Shown here: positions 51,998-62,076 of the stretch, piece by piece
Layout of the letters: each line of letters opens with the position of its first letter
Numbering within the stretch: the stretch's first letter is position 1
The notes under the pieces: model-generated
What the model was told of the DNA's origin: nothing
Database searches by the model: none
Seen by the model: only the letters and a program-made list of their open reading frames with translations
Assembly (NCBI GenBank): GCA_903826575.1
Contig: CAIKEU010000047.1
Span: forward strand, 114,275-178,274
Source of the DNA: an uncultured bacterium
GTDB lineage: Bacteria; Actinomycetota; Actinomycetes; S36-B12; CAIYMF01
Reading direction: 5' to 3'
Length of the DNA: 64,000 nt
Position numbers and translations under genes: made by a program

Positions 51998-53118
51998 CAG
52001 CGAGAAGGTTCGACGACGATCTCGACGCGCTGGAACTCCTTCAGATCTGAGTACCCAGTTGTGGCCATAGCCCGACGAAGCGCACCCACAAGATTCATCG
52101 TGCCGTCAGGCGTCCGCGAGGGCCCGTGCAGGATTTCACTCAAGGAGCCGAGCTTTCCTAACTGAACGCGCTCACCTCGAGGGAGTACGGGATGAGTCGC
52201 TTCCATCCCCCAATGCGATCCACCACCGGGCGCCTCATTGGCACGCGCCAATGGCGAGCCGAGCATCACCGCATCCGCACCACAGGCAATCGCCTTCGGC
52301 AGATCGCCACTGCGGCCTACCCCTCCGTCGGCAATGACGTGCACGTACCGACCACCGGATTCATCCATGTAGTCACGTCGAGCCGCCGCAACATCTGCGA
52401 TCGCCGATGCCATGGGCACGCGAACACCCAGAACGTCACGTGACGTGTGAGCCGCACCCCCACCAAAGCCGACGAGCACTCCAGCTGCACCCGTGCGCAT
52501 GAGGTGCAGTGCGGCCTGATATGTCGCGCAGCCTCCCACGATGACAGGTACGTCAAGTTCGTAGATGAACTGCTTGAGATTCAGTGGATCAGACGCACCT
52601 GATGGGGCAACGTGTTCGGCGCTGACAGTCGTCCCACGGATTACGAAGATATCGACACCTGCGTCCACCACAGCTTTGGCAAACTGCGCTGTCTTAGAAG
52701 GCGACAGCGAAGCGGCCACGGTGACTCCTCCAGAACGGATTTCCGCAATGCGGGAGGCGATCAGATCCTCGCGAATGGGAGCACTGTAAAGCTCTTGAAG
52801 TCGTGGTGTGACTACGTCTGCAGACAAACCAGCAATTTCGGCAAGCAGAGGGGCTGGATCGTCGTATCGCGTCCACAAACCCTCAAGGTTAAGAACGCCG
52901 AGCCCACCGAGGCGTCCGATTTCAATCGCAGTCGCGGGTGAAACCACGGAGTCCATCGGTGCGGCCAGAACCGGAATGTCAAAGCGGTACGCATCCACCT
53001 GCCATGAGACAGAAACCGATTGCGGGTCGCGGGTGCGCCGGCTCGGCACGATCGCAATATCGTCAAGCGAATACGCCGGCCGAGCCCGCTTGGCGCGGCC
53101 AATTTCAATCTCGCTCAC
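51997..53118 (-). CDS. guaB3: GuaB3 family IMP-dehydrogenase-related protein
   Basis: 373 aa from a GTG at 53118 (MSEIEIGRAKRARP) behind AAAGG; 28 upstream codons lack homology. The barrel segments LAAPMDSVVSPATAIEIGRLGG and GGRYVHVIADGGVGRSGDLP are GuaB-like. The CBS domains are absent, and the active-site loop that has SICTTR in GuaB reads GGAAHTSRDVLG here: the nucleophilic Cys is lost. That is the usual state of GuaB3, found next to GuaB in actinobacteria; its activity is unsettled and it should not be called a plain IMPDH. It precedes the deacetylase gene by an overlapping stop. Confidence 0.88.
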   Translation of the reverse strand: MSEIEIGRAKRARPAYSLDDIAIVPSRRTRDPQSVSVSWQVDAYRFDIPVLAAPMDSVVSPATAIEIGRLGGLGVLNLEGLWTRYDDPAPLLAEIAGLSADVVTPRLQELYSAPIREDLIASRIAEIRSGGVTVAASLSPSKTAQFAKAVVDAGVDIFVIRGTTVSAEHVAPSGASDPLNLKQFIYELDVPVIVGGCATYQAALHLMRTGAAGVLVGFGGGAAHTSRDVLGVRVPMASAIADVAAARRDYMDESGGRYVHVIADGGVGRSGDLPKAIACGADAVMLGSPLARANEAPGGGSHWGMEATHPVLPRGERVQLGKLGSLSEILHGPSRTPDGTMNLVGALRRAMATTGYSDLKEFQRVEIVVEPSR

Positions 53119-53206
53119 GGTGTGGCCTTTCTGAACGGGCTGCTCGGTCGTAGGTCGTGTGAGTTGCTCGGCCGATAGACATGACGGACGACAGTCGAGC
53201 ACTGAC

Positions 53207-54769
<1,563 letters not shown>

Positions 54770-54785
54770 TCACGGAGGAAAACTC

Positions 54786-55397
54786 TTAACGCAGGAAGCC
54801 CCAGCGGAATCCAAGGGCAACTGCCTGGGCACGATCAGCCGCATTCACCTTACGGAAGAGGCGTCGGGCGTGCGTCTTGACGGTGTCCTCAGACAGGTAC
54901 AGCTCGCGGCCGATTTCCGCATTGCTCTTGCCGCGGCTCATCCCGTCAAGCACCTGCTGCTCACGCTCGGTCAATGCCGGCGGCGCACCGGCGGGGCGAA
55001 TTCGCGAAGCGCGTCCACCGATTCCATCGCGCCCGGAAGCAAGTGCCATCGCAACGGTCGTGGCTACTTCCTCGCGTGATGCATCCTTGGCGACATAGCC
55101 GCGGGCACCACCGGAGACCGCGCGGGCGACACCCTCTGGGTCTTCACCCATCGTGAGCATCACAACAGCAGCATCGGGGTGGGCCGCAACAAGACGACGA
55201 CTGGCTTCAACGCCGCCAATGCCTGGCATACGTACGTCCATCAGGACCAGGTCAGGGCGTTCGATGGGGAATCGAGCAAGGACTTCCTCACCGCTGCCTG
55301 CAGCAGTTACACGCTCGACACCAGGCACCGCGCCTACGGCACGCCGAATCGTTTCGCGAGCCAATGGCGCGTCATCGCAAACAAGTACGGTGGTCAT
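54786..55397 (-). CDS. bldM: BldM-like orphan response regulator (LuxR/NarL type)
   Basis: 203 aa, exactly the length I recall for Streptomyces BldM. The receiver domain keeps an acidic pocket: Asp8 and Asp9 (LVCDDAP), Asp54 (VLMDVRMPG), Thr82 and Lys104. The C-terminal LuxR helix-turn-helix reads LTEREQQVLDGMSRGKSNAEIGRELYLSEDTVKTHARRLF, closely resembling BldM. No histidine kinase gene is nearby, so it is an orphan. It lies next to guaB and near whiD, as in Streptomyces, though the sigma factor gene expected between them is missing. Identity as a BldM ortholog is inferred from sequence and context. Confidence 0.78.
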   Translation of the reverse strand: MTTVLVCDDAPLARETIRRAVGAVPGVERVTAAGSGEEVLARFPIERPDLVLMDVRMPGIGGVEASRRLVAAHPDAAVVMLTMGEDPEGVARAVSGGARGYVAKDASREEVATTVAMALASGRDGIGGRASRIRPAGAPPALTEREQQVLDGMSRGKSNAEIGRELYLSEDTVKTHARRLFRKVNAADRAQAVALGFRWGFLR

Positions 55398-55516
55398 AGT
55401 GAGTATGTCCTTCCGATCAGGAACTGCGCGGGTCGCAGTTGCCGCATCTGATCAGGACATCGGCACCCAGATGGGTGAACTTGAGCCCAGATGGGTGACC
55501 AAATTGTGGGACCACC

Positions 55517-56440
55517 TCAAACCCCAGACGCAGCCTCGAAAAGTGCGGCGATATCTGGGCGCTTGAGTAAATCATCGGCATAAGAGTCAGGTAGATCTAG
55601 AACAATCACCTCAATGGTCTCCCGCGCTGACCGAAATGCGGCCACCGCTTCCGCTGGCCGCTCATGCTGGATGAGAGCACCCAGCACACCGCGCGACGCC
55701 CACAACAGCGGCAGGGCACCGACTTGATCGGCCAGCCTCGCCGATCTGCGCAGCACGTCTGCCGCGCGCGGATGGTCGTCGACCTGAACAAGTGATACAC
55801 CGTGAAAGAGCAACCCTTTGGACACATGCCGAGGAGCATCCACGGCCTCCGCGGCTTCAACCGCTCGAGCACTTGCCTCAACGGCAATCTGCACCTCATT
55901 TTGCAGGAGTGCGAACTCGGTTGCGAGCCAATCGCGCCGCACGCGCTGTCGCCACCAGTCCGGTCGCCCCGGGATGAGCGCGTCGATCAGATCGAATTCA
56001 CTGGACGCACCATCCGCGTCGCCCATTCCGATAAGGTCCGCTGCCCGCCCCAACCGTGCGTCGAAGAGCGCCTCTGCACAATCCCCGGCAAGTACCAGCG
56101 CGTAATCATCAATCTCAAGTGCCTCATTGTGACGACCTAGTTGCCTGTTCACGCTGGCCAACGTCGAGGCAGCTAGCGAGCCAAAAACGCTGCCCCCCTG
56201 CGCACCTGCAGCATCAGCAGCTAACGGGCCAAGGACTGCCATTGCCGAGCCGTATTGACCACTAGCCCCATAACAAACCCCAAGTAACCACGTTGCTCCC
56301 GCAACGGATACTTCGTCGTCGAGCTCAATGGCAATGGCTTTGGCTTGCTTGAGCGGTACACAACCATCGGCTGGACGACCATGAAATGCCGCACGTTCTC
56401 CGGCGGCCAGCAACTCTTCGAGCTCACCGTCCACGAACAA
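55517..56440 (-). CDS. TPR-repeat protein, unknown
   Basis: 307 aa, almost entirely alpha-helical, with tetratricopeptide-like units such as ATWLLGVCYGASGQYGSAMAVL, LASVNRQLGRHNEALEIDDYA and GVSLVQVDDHPRAADVL repeated along the chain. No enzymatic motif is visible and I do not recognise a specific family. It is a candidate adaptor or sensor. It lies between the BldM-like and MerR/B12 genes on the same strand, 119 bp and about 135 bp away, and is rich in Ala and Asp. The position suggests, but does not prove, a link with these regulators. Confidence 0.6.
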   Translation of the reverse strand: MFVDGELEELLAAGERAAFHGRPADGCVPLKQAKAIAIELDDEVSVAGATWLLGVCYGASGQYGSAMAVLGPLAADAAGAQGGSVFGSLAASTLASVNRQLGRHNEALEIDDYALVLAGDCAEALFDARLGRAADLIGMGDADGASSEFDLIDALIPGRPDWWRQRVRRDWLATEFALLQNEVQIAVEASARAVEAAEAVDAPRHVSKGLLFHGVSLVQVDDHPRAADVLRRSARLADQVGALPLLWASRGVLGALIQHERPAEAVAAFRSARETIEVIVLDLPDSYADDLLKRPDIAALFEAASGV

Positions 56441-56575
56441 GTCTCCCAGTCATCGTCGCAGTTGAGGTTTAGACCTATCGCTCGATGACTCTAGCCCGGC
56501 TGAGGTCGCTAAGAATGTTTCAACCGCCCTGAGCAGAATTCGAAACACATGTGTTGCCGTTCCGTCACACGCGTC

Positions 56576-57598
56576 CTAGGCGTCAACAGCGTTCGCGATG
56601 GAAGTGATCGCCTCCACTAGTGAGTGCACGCGCAGGACATCTTGCGGCATCTGGGAATCCCAACCTGGTCCTGCAGCCAAGACGAGCGGGACAGGCCGCA
56701 TTGACGGCAGGTCGGCCAGTTGTGTCGAATCACCCGTGTGTGACAGGTACGACCACACCAGCACTGCGGCGGGACCAGTTCGCCGGACGGTGGAGACCAG
56801 GACATCGCGGGGAACACGCGCGCCCAGGTTGCGGGACATGATGCGTCGTTCGGCGAGAGCGGCCGCCACCGCGTGCAGCGGCAGAGCGTGCTGTTCCTCG
56901 TCCGAGCAAGCAAGCAGAACGGGACGTGCATTCACCGCAGAGGTAACCCGAGCACACGCCGAATTGAACGCGCTTGTAATCGAGTCCGACAGCACGTGTT
57001 CAACTTCGATTCCGCGGCCTGACGAGGCCCACCGGTTTCCGACATCGATCAGAACTGGGACGAGCATGTGTTCCCACGTCCACACGACGCCGCGGCGCTC
57101 TATCGCATCCCTGATCAGTCCAGTGCATGCGCCGTTGTCTAGCGACATCGCCGCTCTGGCAATCCCACGCACCGAAGGAATGCCGCCGGCAATCGAGTAG
57201 ACCTCTGCACTGCCGGGTTCAGCGACAAACGGACGAGCGCACGGAGTCACCTCCGCAAGCATCTCTTCGTCCGACTCATCGGCGGCCCCGATAATTGAGG
57301 CCAGCACCAAGGCGGCTTGCGCGGACACATCTTGCGACTTCGCAATCCGCGCTGCCTCTTGCGGTGCGATTCCCTGATTGATCAGGCGTCGCATCACGTC
57401 AAGTCGAGCGATATCGGAGCTGTTATAGCGACGGTGACTACCGGCCATACGCTCCGACGGCCCGAGTTCATACCGTCGGTCCCACGTGCGCAAGGTTGCA
57501 GGAGCCACGCCAAGGCGGCGGGCAACAGCGGCGACGGTCATGCCGGCCCCAGATGAGGAAGGCTGACCACTTTGCGCGAACCGATGAATTTCACTCAT
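56576..57598 (-). CDS. MerR-family regulator with cobalamin-binding-like domain
   Basis: 340 aa from the ATG at 57598; an ATG at 57628 is also in frame. The N-terminal MerR helix-turn-helix is TVAAVARRLGVAPATLRTWDRRYELGPSERMAGSHRRY, followed by a four-helix bundle with WEHMLVPVLIDVGNRW and EVEHVLSDS, like the W...EH motif of CarH/LitR light or B12 sensors. The B12 fold is next, but its lower-ligand motif is altered: in place of DxHxxG there is EEQHALP, still with a His. Whether it binds cobalamin is open. It diverges from whiD across 354 bp with five TTGTTCA sites, a probable autoregulated promoter. Confidence 0.78.
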   Translation of the reverse strand: MSEIHRFAQSGQPSSSGAGMTVAAVARRLGVAPATLRTWDRRYELGPSERMAGSHRRYNSSDIARLDVMRRLINQGIAPQEAARIAKSQDVSAQAALVLASIIGAADESDEEMLAEVTPCARPFVAEPGSAEVYSIAGGIPSVRGIARAAMSLDNGACTGLIRDAIERRGVVWTWEHMLVPVLIDVGNRWASSGRGIEVEHVLSDSITSAFNSACARVTSAVNARPVLLACSDEEQHALPLHAVAAALAERRIMSRNLGARVPRDVLVSTVRRTGPAAVLVWSYLSHTGDSTQLADLPSMRPVPLVLAAGPGWDSQMPQDVLRVHSLVEAITSIANAVDA

Positions 57599-57651
57599 GA
57601 CGTTCTTAGTGTGCTGCCTCCATGGCATGTGCGCATGTCGAGGTCACCCGG

Positions 57652-57684
57652 TGAACAAGTTGAACAAGCACCGCAGGTTGTTCA
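57652..57684. promoter_or_regulatory. Cluster of three TGAACAA/TTGTTCA sites, MerR side
   Basis: TGAACAA occurs at 57652-57658 and 57661-57667 (9-bp spacing), and its inverse TTGTTCA at 57678-57684. The cluster lies 54 to 86 bp upstream of the MerR/B12 start at 57598. Spacing and inverted orientation suggest an operator, most simply for that regulator. Confidence 0.5.
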
Positions 57685-57854
57685 AGCTCGACAAAGCGCT
57701 ACAGGTTTGCTCTCTTTTTCCGCAAGAATTTACTTGGAAGGCCTTATCTGACGTGGGCCAAGTTGTCGAAACTCTCGCCATCGCTGCAGGTCAGAGCACA
57801 TGTAGACGTCCATCAACGACGCAAAATGATGTCCCAAGTCGATCGCGTCAAAAC

Positions 57855-57872
57855 TTGTTCATAAGTTGTTCA
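57855..57872. promoter_or_regulatory. Pair of TTGTTCA sites, whiD side
   Basis: TTGTTCA occurs at 57855-57861 and 57866-57872 (11-bp spacing), just upstream of the predicted whiD -35 box. The same heptamer as in the cluster nearer the MerR gene, so one protein could regulate both divergent promoters. The 170 bp between the clusters (57685-57854) carries nothing I can name. Confidence 0.5.
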
Positions 57873-57882
57873 GTTTCGTTAG

Positions 57883-57911
57883 TTGACCAACTTTTGACGC
57901 AGTGCTACGTT
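57883..57911 (+). promoter_or_regulatory. Predicted whiD promoter
   Basis: TTGACC at 57883-57888, a 17-bp spacer and TACGTT at 57906-57911 form a housekeeping-sigma-like -35/-10 pair 42 bp before the whiD ATG. A second TTGACG lies at 57894. A strong AGGAGG (57942-57947) precedes the ATG. Confidence 0.45.
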
Positions 57912-57952
57912 TCAGATAACGAGACGACCAACGCACTACCCAGGAGGACGAC

Positions 57953-58258
57953 ATGGCTGATGTATCCCGACTTCCCGGCCCGAATGCAGACATCTGGGAC
58001 TGGCAGATGGACGGCGCCTGCCGTGGCGAAGACAGTGAAGTTTTCTTCCACCCCGAGGGTGAGCGCGGTCCCTCGCGCGTCGCCCGCGAACGTGCGGCTA
58101 AGTCAATTTGCGGCCGCTGCCCGGTGATCAATGAGTGCGCGCAGCACGCTCTAACCGTGCGCGAGCCCTACGGAGTATGGGGCGGCCTGTCCGAGGACGA
58201 CCGCGAGGAAATCTACGTCCGTCGCCGGCTTGGCGAGCGTATTAGCCGCACTGCGTAA
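57953..58258 (+). CDS. whiD: WhiB-family transcriptional regulator, WhiD/WhiB3 type
   Basis: 101 aa. The four iron-sulfur cysteines are Cys23 (GACRG), Cys53 and Cys56 (ICGRCP) and Cys62 (NECAQ), followed by the turn GVWGG (74-78) and a basic C-terminus (YVRRRLGERISR). The N-terminal SRLPGPNADIWDWQ and FFHPEGERGP are characteristic of the WhiD (Streptomyces) / WhiB3 (Mycobacterium) branch. These proteins bind a [4Fe-4S] cluster and act with the sigma subunit. The start is fixed by AGGAGG at 57942-57947. Downstream lie two hairpins and convergent groEL. Confidence 0.92.
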   Translation: MADVSRLPGPNADIWDWQMDGACRGEDSEVFFHPEGERGPSRVARERAAKSICGRCPVINECAQHALTVREPYGVWGGLSEDDREEIYVRRRLGERISRTA

Positions 58259-58280
58259 TCTCAACCTGTCACAAGTACGA

Positions 58281-58310
58281 CGACGGCCCCGGCCCTACCC
58301 GGAGCCGTCG
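58281..58310 (+). terminator. Hairpin after whiD
   Basis: CGACGGCCCC and GGAGCCGTCG pair with one mismatch over a 10-base loop, 22 bp past the whiD stop, followed by a pyrimidine-rich GCTTGGTCTT. It fits an intrinsic terminator for whiD. Confidence 0.6.
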
Positions 58311-58355
58311 GCTTGGTCTTCGCCTCGTCGAAATCCAAGCACGAAGGACGCAATG

Positions 58356-58394
58356 ACGAAGCCCCCGCCAGCGAATTCGCGGCGGGGGCTTCGT
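58356..58394. terminator. Strong bidirectional hairpin between whiD and groEL
   Basis: A perfect 14-bp stem (ACGAAGCCCCCGCC with its complement) and an 11-base loop that itself contains GCGAATTCGC. It lies 15 bp past the groEL stop and about 100 bp past whiD, so it can terminate both convergent transcripts. Confidence 0.75.
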
Positions 58395-58409
58395 TGTGGA
58401 ACGTAGAAC

Positions 58410-60197
<1,788 letters not shown>

Positions 60198-60491
60198 TTA
60201 CTTGACGACGACGGCGAGGATGTCGCGCGCGGACAGGATGAGGTACTCCTGGCCGTCGTACTTAACCTCGGTGCCGCCGTACTTCGAGTAGATGACCTTG
60301 TCGCCGACCTGGACGTCGAGCGGCAAGCGCTGTCCGTCTTCGAAGCGACCCGGGCCTACAGCAAGAACTTCGCCCTCCTGGGGCTTCTCCTTGGCGGTGT
60401 CCGGAATGACGAGGCCTGAAGCAGTGGTCTGCTCGGCTTCGAGGGTCTTAACGAGGATGCGATCCTCGAGGGGCTTGATGGTGACCGACAC
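60198..60491 (-). CDS. groES: Co-chaperonin GroES
   Basis: 97 aa from a GTG at 60491 behind GGAGG (7-base spacing); the open frame upstream is not homologous. It has the Cpn10 beginning [21 protein letters not shown], the mobile loop [18 protein letters not shown], and [19 protein letters not shown]. It caps GroEL. The promoter upstream carries two CIRCE operators, so heat-shock control by HrcA is likely; hrcA is not in the window. Confidence 0.95.
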   Translation of the reverse strand: MSVTIKPLEDRILVKTLEAEQTTASGLVIPDTAKEKPQEGEVLAVGPGRFEDGQRLPLDVQVGDKVIYSKYGGTEVKYDGQEYLILSARDILAVVVK

Positions 60492-60591
60492 GGTCTGTCC
60501 TCCACCTTGAGTCGAATTCATGGATAGTGAACGGTGGTTCCAGAACGTCGTCGCGGGTGCCGTCTGGGCCGTCCACTTGCTTACCGGGCAG

Positions 60592-60616
60592 TGGCACTCT
60601 CGGGTGGAGAGTGCCA
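60592..60616. promoter_or_regulatory. CIRCE element 1 (HrcA operator), proximal to groES
   Basis: TGGCACTC-N9-GAGTGCCA is a perfect inverted repeat with the CIRCE geometry (consensus TTAGCACTC-N9-GAGTGCTAA). It lies 101 bp before the groES start and just after the predicted transcription start, where bound HrcA would block elongation or initiation. Confidence 0.9.
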
Positions 60617-60624
60617 ACACCCCT

Positions 60625-60653
60625 ACCTTAGAAACCAATTGGCACTCGGTCAA
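60625..60653 (-). promoter_or_regulatory. Predicted groES promoter
   Basis: On the minus strand TTGACC (60653-60648), a 17-bp spacer and TAAGGT (60630-60625) form a vegetative-type promoter. The -35 lies inside the spacer of CIRCE element 2 and the start point falls next to CIRCE element 1. Confidence 0.65.
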
Positions 60654-60665
60654 CTCGAGTGCCAG
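60639..60665. promoter_or_regulatory. CIRCE element 2 (HrcA operator), over the groES -35
   Basis: TTGGCACTC-N9-GAGTGCCAG matches CIRCE, with one mismatch in the outermost pair of the inverted repeat. Its 9-base spacer contains the -35 hexamer, so repressor binding here would exclude RNA polymerase. Its right-hand arm with the spacer (GGTCAACTCGAGTGCCAGC) recurs at 60737 and 61102. Confidence 0.85.
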
Positions 60666-61169
60666 CCAAAGGCTGGCCTCGAGGTGACCGATGCATGCAC
60701 GGCGAAGCAAAGCGGAGCCGTCCGCATGCATATGAGGGTCAACTCGAGTGCCAGCGTGCCGAAGCGAGAGCCGCGATAACTGGGAGGGCCTGCGGGCCCG
60801 AACCGGTTATCCGCCGGCAAAGCCGGCCTGCGGCGACGCGGAGGCAACCGCGACGTTCGCGCCGAGGAGGCGCGAACTTGGAGCGGCAACAGAAGGCTGG
60901 CCTCGAGGTGACCGATGTGGGGCGGTCGAAGCCTGCCGAAGCAGAGAGCCACGATTGACGAGAGGGCCCAAGGGGCCCGAAGCGGCGATCTGCCGGCGGA
61001 GCCGGCGCTGTGGCGACGCGGAGGCAACCGCGACGTTCGCGCCGAGGAGGCGCGAACTTGGAGCGGCAAAAACACAGCGGAGCCACTTGTGCGCATATGA
61101 GGGTCAACTCGAGTGCCAGCCTGCCGAAGCTGGGAGCCGCGAACTTGGAGCGGCAACAGAAGGCTGGCC
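60648..61169. repeat. Mosaic intergenic repeat array upstream of groES
   Basis: About 520 bp with several repeated modules. Module A, GGTCAACTCGAGTGCCAGC, occurs at 60648-60666, 60737-60755 and 61102-61120; the last two share flanks (GCATATGAGG before, TGCCGAAGC after). Module B is 58 bp long, identical at 60832-60889 and 61012-61069, 180 bp apart, and contains the hairpin TTCGCGCC-GAGGA-GGCGCGAA. Module C (AGGCTGGCCTCGAGGTGACC...) occurs at 60670-60693 and 60894-60917. A further 29-bp match joins 60874-60902 and 61141-61169. Short palindromes (GCCGGC-AAA-GCCGGC; GGGCC..GGGCCC) add structure. No credible gene is present in the array. Confidence 0.85.
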
Positions 61170-61179
61170 CGTTCGAATG

Positions 61180-61511
61180 TCAGGAGCGCACGAACGTCAG
61201 CAAAGGTAGGTAGTCACCCATATCTGCTGCTCTCAAGGCGGCGATGTAGGAACTCCTGATTCTGGAGTTGTCCATCAGGTCGGCCCCGCCTCCCCAACTG
61301 AATGGTTGCCCGCCAACCGACGACATCAAAAGATCAGTGGCGGCGCGAGCGTGTCGTCCGTTCCCGTTAGCGAAAGGATGGATCGCCACGAGATCACGAT
61401 GAAACTTGACGCCTGCCTCGTCGATCGTCATCTGTTCGCCTTGAAACCAATAGGTGATGTGGCACCTTCGGCAACGTCAAACGGTCCCCATTGCGAGTTC
61501 TCAGGTGACAT
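61180..61511 (-). pseudogene. Mobile mystery protein B (Fic domain), internally deleted and frameshifted
   Basis: The ATG at 61511 overlaps the end of the mobile mystery A gene and reads MSPENSQWGPFDVAEGATSP, the expected N-terminus of protein B. After about 20 codons it leaves frame and meets a stop. In another frame the C-terminal part resumes as TYWFQGEQMTIDEAGVKFH, followed by the Fic motif HPFANGNGRHAR and the family end (GDYLPLLTFVRS). About 85-95 residues are missing between the two pieces compared with a usual length of roughly 195 aa, and the remaining 332 bp is not a multiple of three. The Fic AMP-transferase-like core is thus broken. An 83-codon piece from the ATG at 61431 might still be translated but lacks most of the domain. 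Confidence 0.82.
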
Positions 61512-61971
61512 CCCACAGCCCAGGACGGTCTATGACCGAGTCGATAGCGTCGCTCTGCAGCCAATGCGTCGCCGCCTCGCTGGGACTCTGGTCTTCCAAC
61601 AGCATCGTTCTTTCAAGGCGAGACAGTGCGGGCATAACTCGCTTAATCGCCTGTTCCCTGACCCTGTCATCAAGAGACTGCCGCGGCACGAGCGCGTAGA
61701 CGAGATCGCAGTCCAGGGCATCTGCCGCTCGCTGCAGTGTCGCGAGCTGTGCACGACCAGACCGCTCGTTCGCCTCCATGCTCAGAACGGCAGTCGCGGA
61801 CACGCCCATGACAGATGCCAACTGCTCGGCAGACATGCCAAGCGCGTCACGGATCGCCCGCACCCAACCTGCATTCGGCATAACGAAGGCGCCAACCAGT
61901 GGACGCAAACGCGCAGCTCGAGCATCCAGGGCCTGTCGTCCGCGCCGTCGGTCCGTCGCAGTTGTCATCAT
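61501..61971 (-). CDS. Mobile mystery protein A (HTH regulator)
   Basis: 156 aa from the ATG at 61971 (a second ATG follows at once) behind GGAGG. The helix-turn-helix is GWVRAIRDALGMSAEQLASVMGVSATAVLSMEANE, then the family signature ATLQRAADALDCDLVYALVPRQSLDDRVREQA. In this family (mobile mystery A) the gene is normally coupled to a Fic-domain protein B, suggesting an antitoxin-like or repressor role. Here A looks intact whereas B is broken. Three palindromes lie directly upstream. The pair is a known mobile accessory module; it sits in an otherwise core gene order. Confidence 0.85.
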   Translation of the reverse strand: MMTTATDRRRGRQALDARAARLRPLVGAFVMPNAGWVRAIRDALGMSAEQLASVMGVSATAVLSMEANERSGRAQLATLQRAADALDCDLVYALVPRQSLDDRVREQAIKRVMPALSRLERTMLLEDQSPSEAATHWLQSDAIDSVIDRPGLWDVT

Positions 61972-61992
61972 GTCACCTCCTCACCTTGTTGA

Positions 61993-62076
61993 ACACTATT
62001 AGAATAGCGTGTATTCATCGATCATACACTATTAAAATAGTTGACATTTAATCACGAAACACTATTGCAATAGCGT
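61993..62076. promoter_or_regulatory. Three phased palindromic operators upstream of mobile mystery A
   Basis: The motif ACACTATT-N2-AATAGcGT or close variants occurs at 61993-62010, 62026-62041 and 62059-62076. The CTATT arms begin at 61996, 62029 and 62062, exactly 33 bp apart (about three helical turns), so bound dimers would line up on one face. A minus-strand TATGAT (62026-62021) lies between the first and second. Autoregulation by protein A is the natural reading. Confidence 0.75.

Noticed and set aside
51997..53118. A second IMP dehydrogenase
   Set aside because: CBS domains and nucleophilic Cys are missing; it is GuaB3, whose activity differs or is unsettled.
60832..61069. CRISPR-like array from the 58-bp repeats
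   Set aside because: Only two copies 180 bp apart, too long for a CRISPR repeat, and no cas genes nearby.
60650..61213. Overlapping open frames of 60-168 codons on both strands in the repeat array
   Set aside because: They reflect the repeated GC-rich modules read in several frames (for example recurring RASSARTSRLPP), lack ribosome-binding sites and resemble no protein family.
61180..61431. An independent 83-aa Fic protein starting at 61431
   Set aside because: Homology continues upstream of this ATG (TYWFQGEQ) and the true N-terminus lies at 61511 in another frame; it is a remnant.
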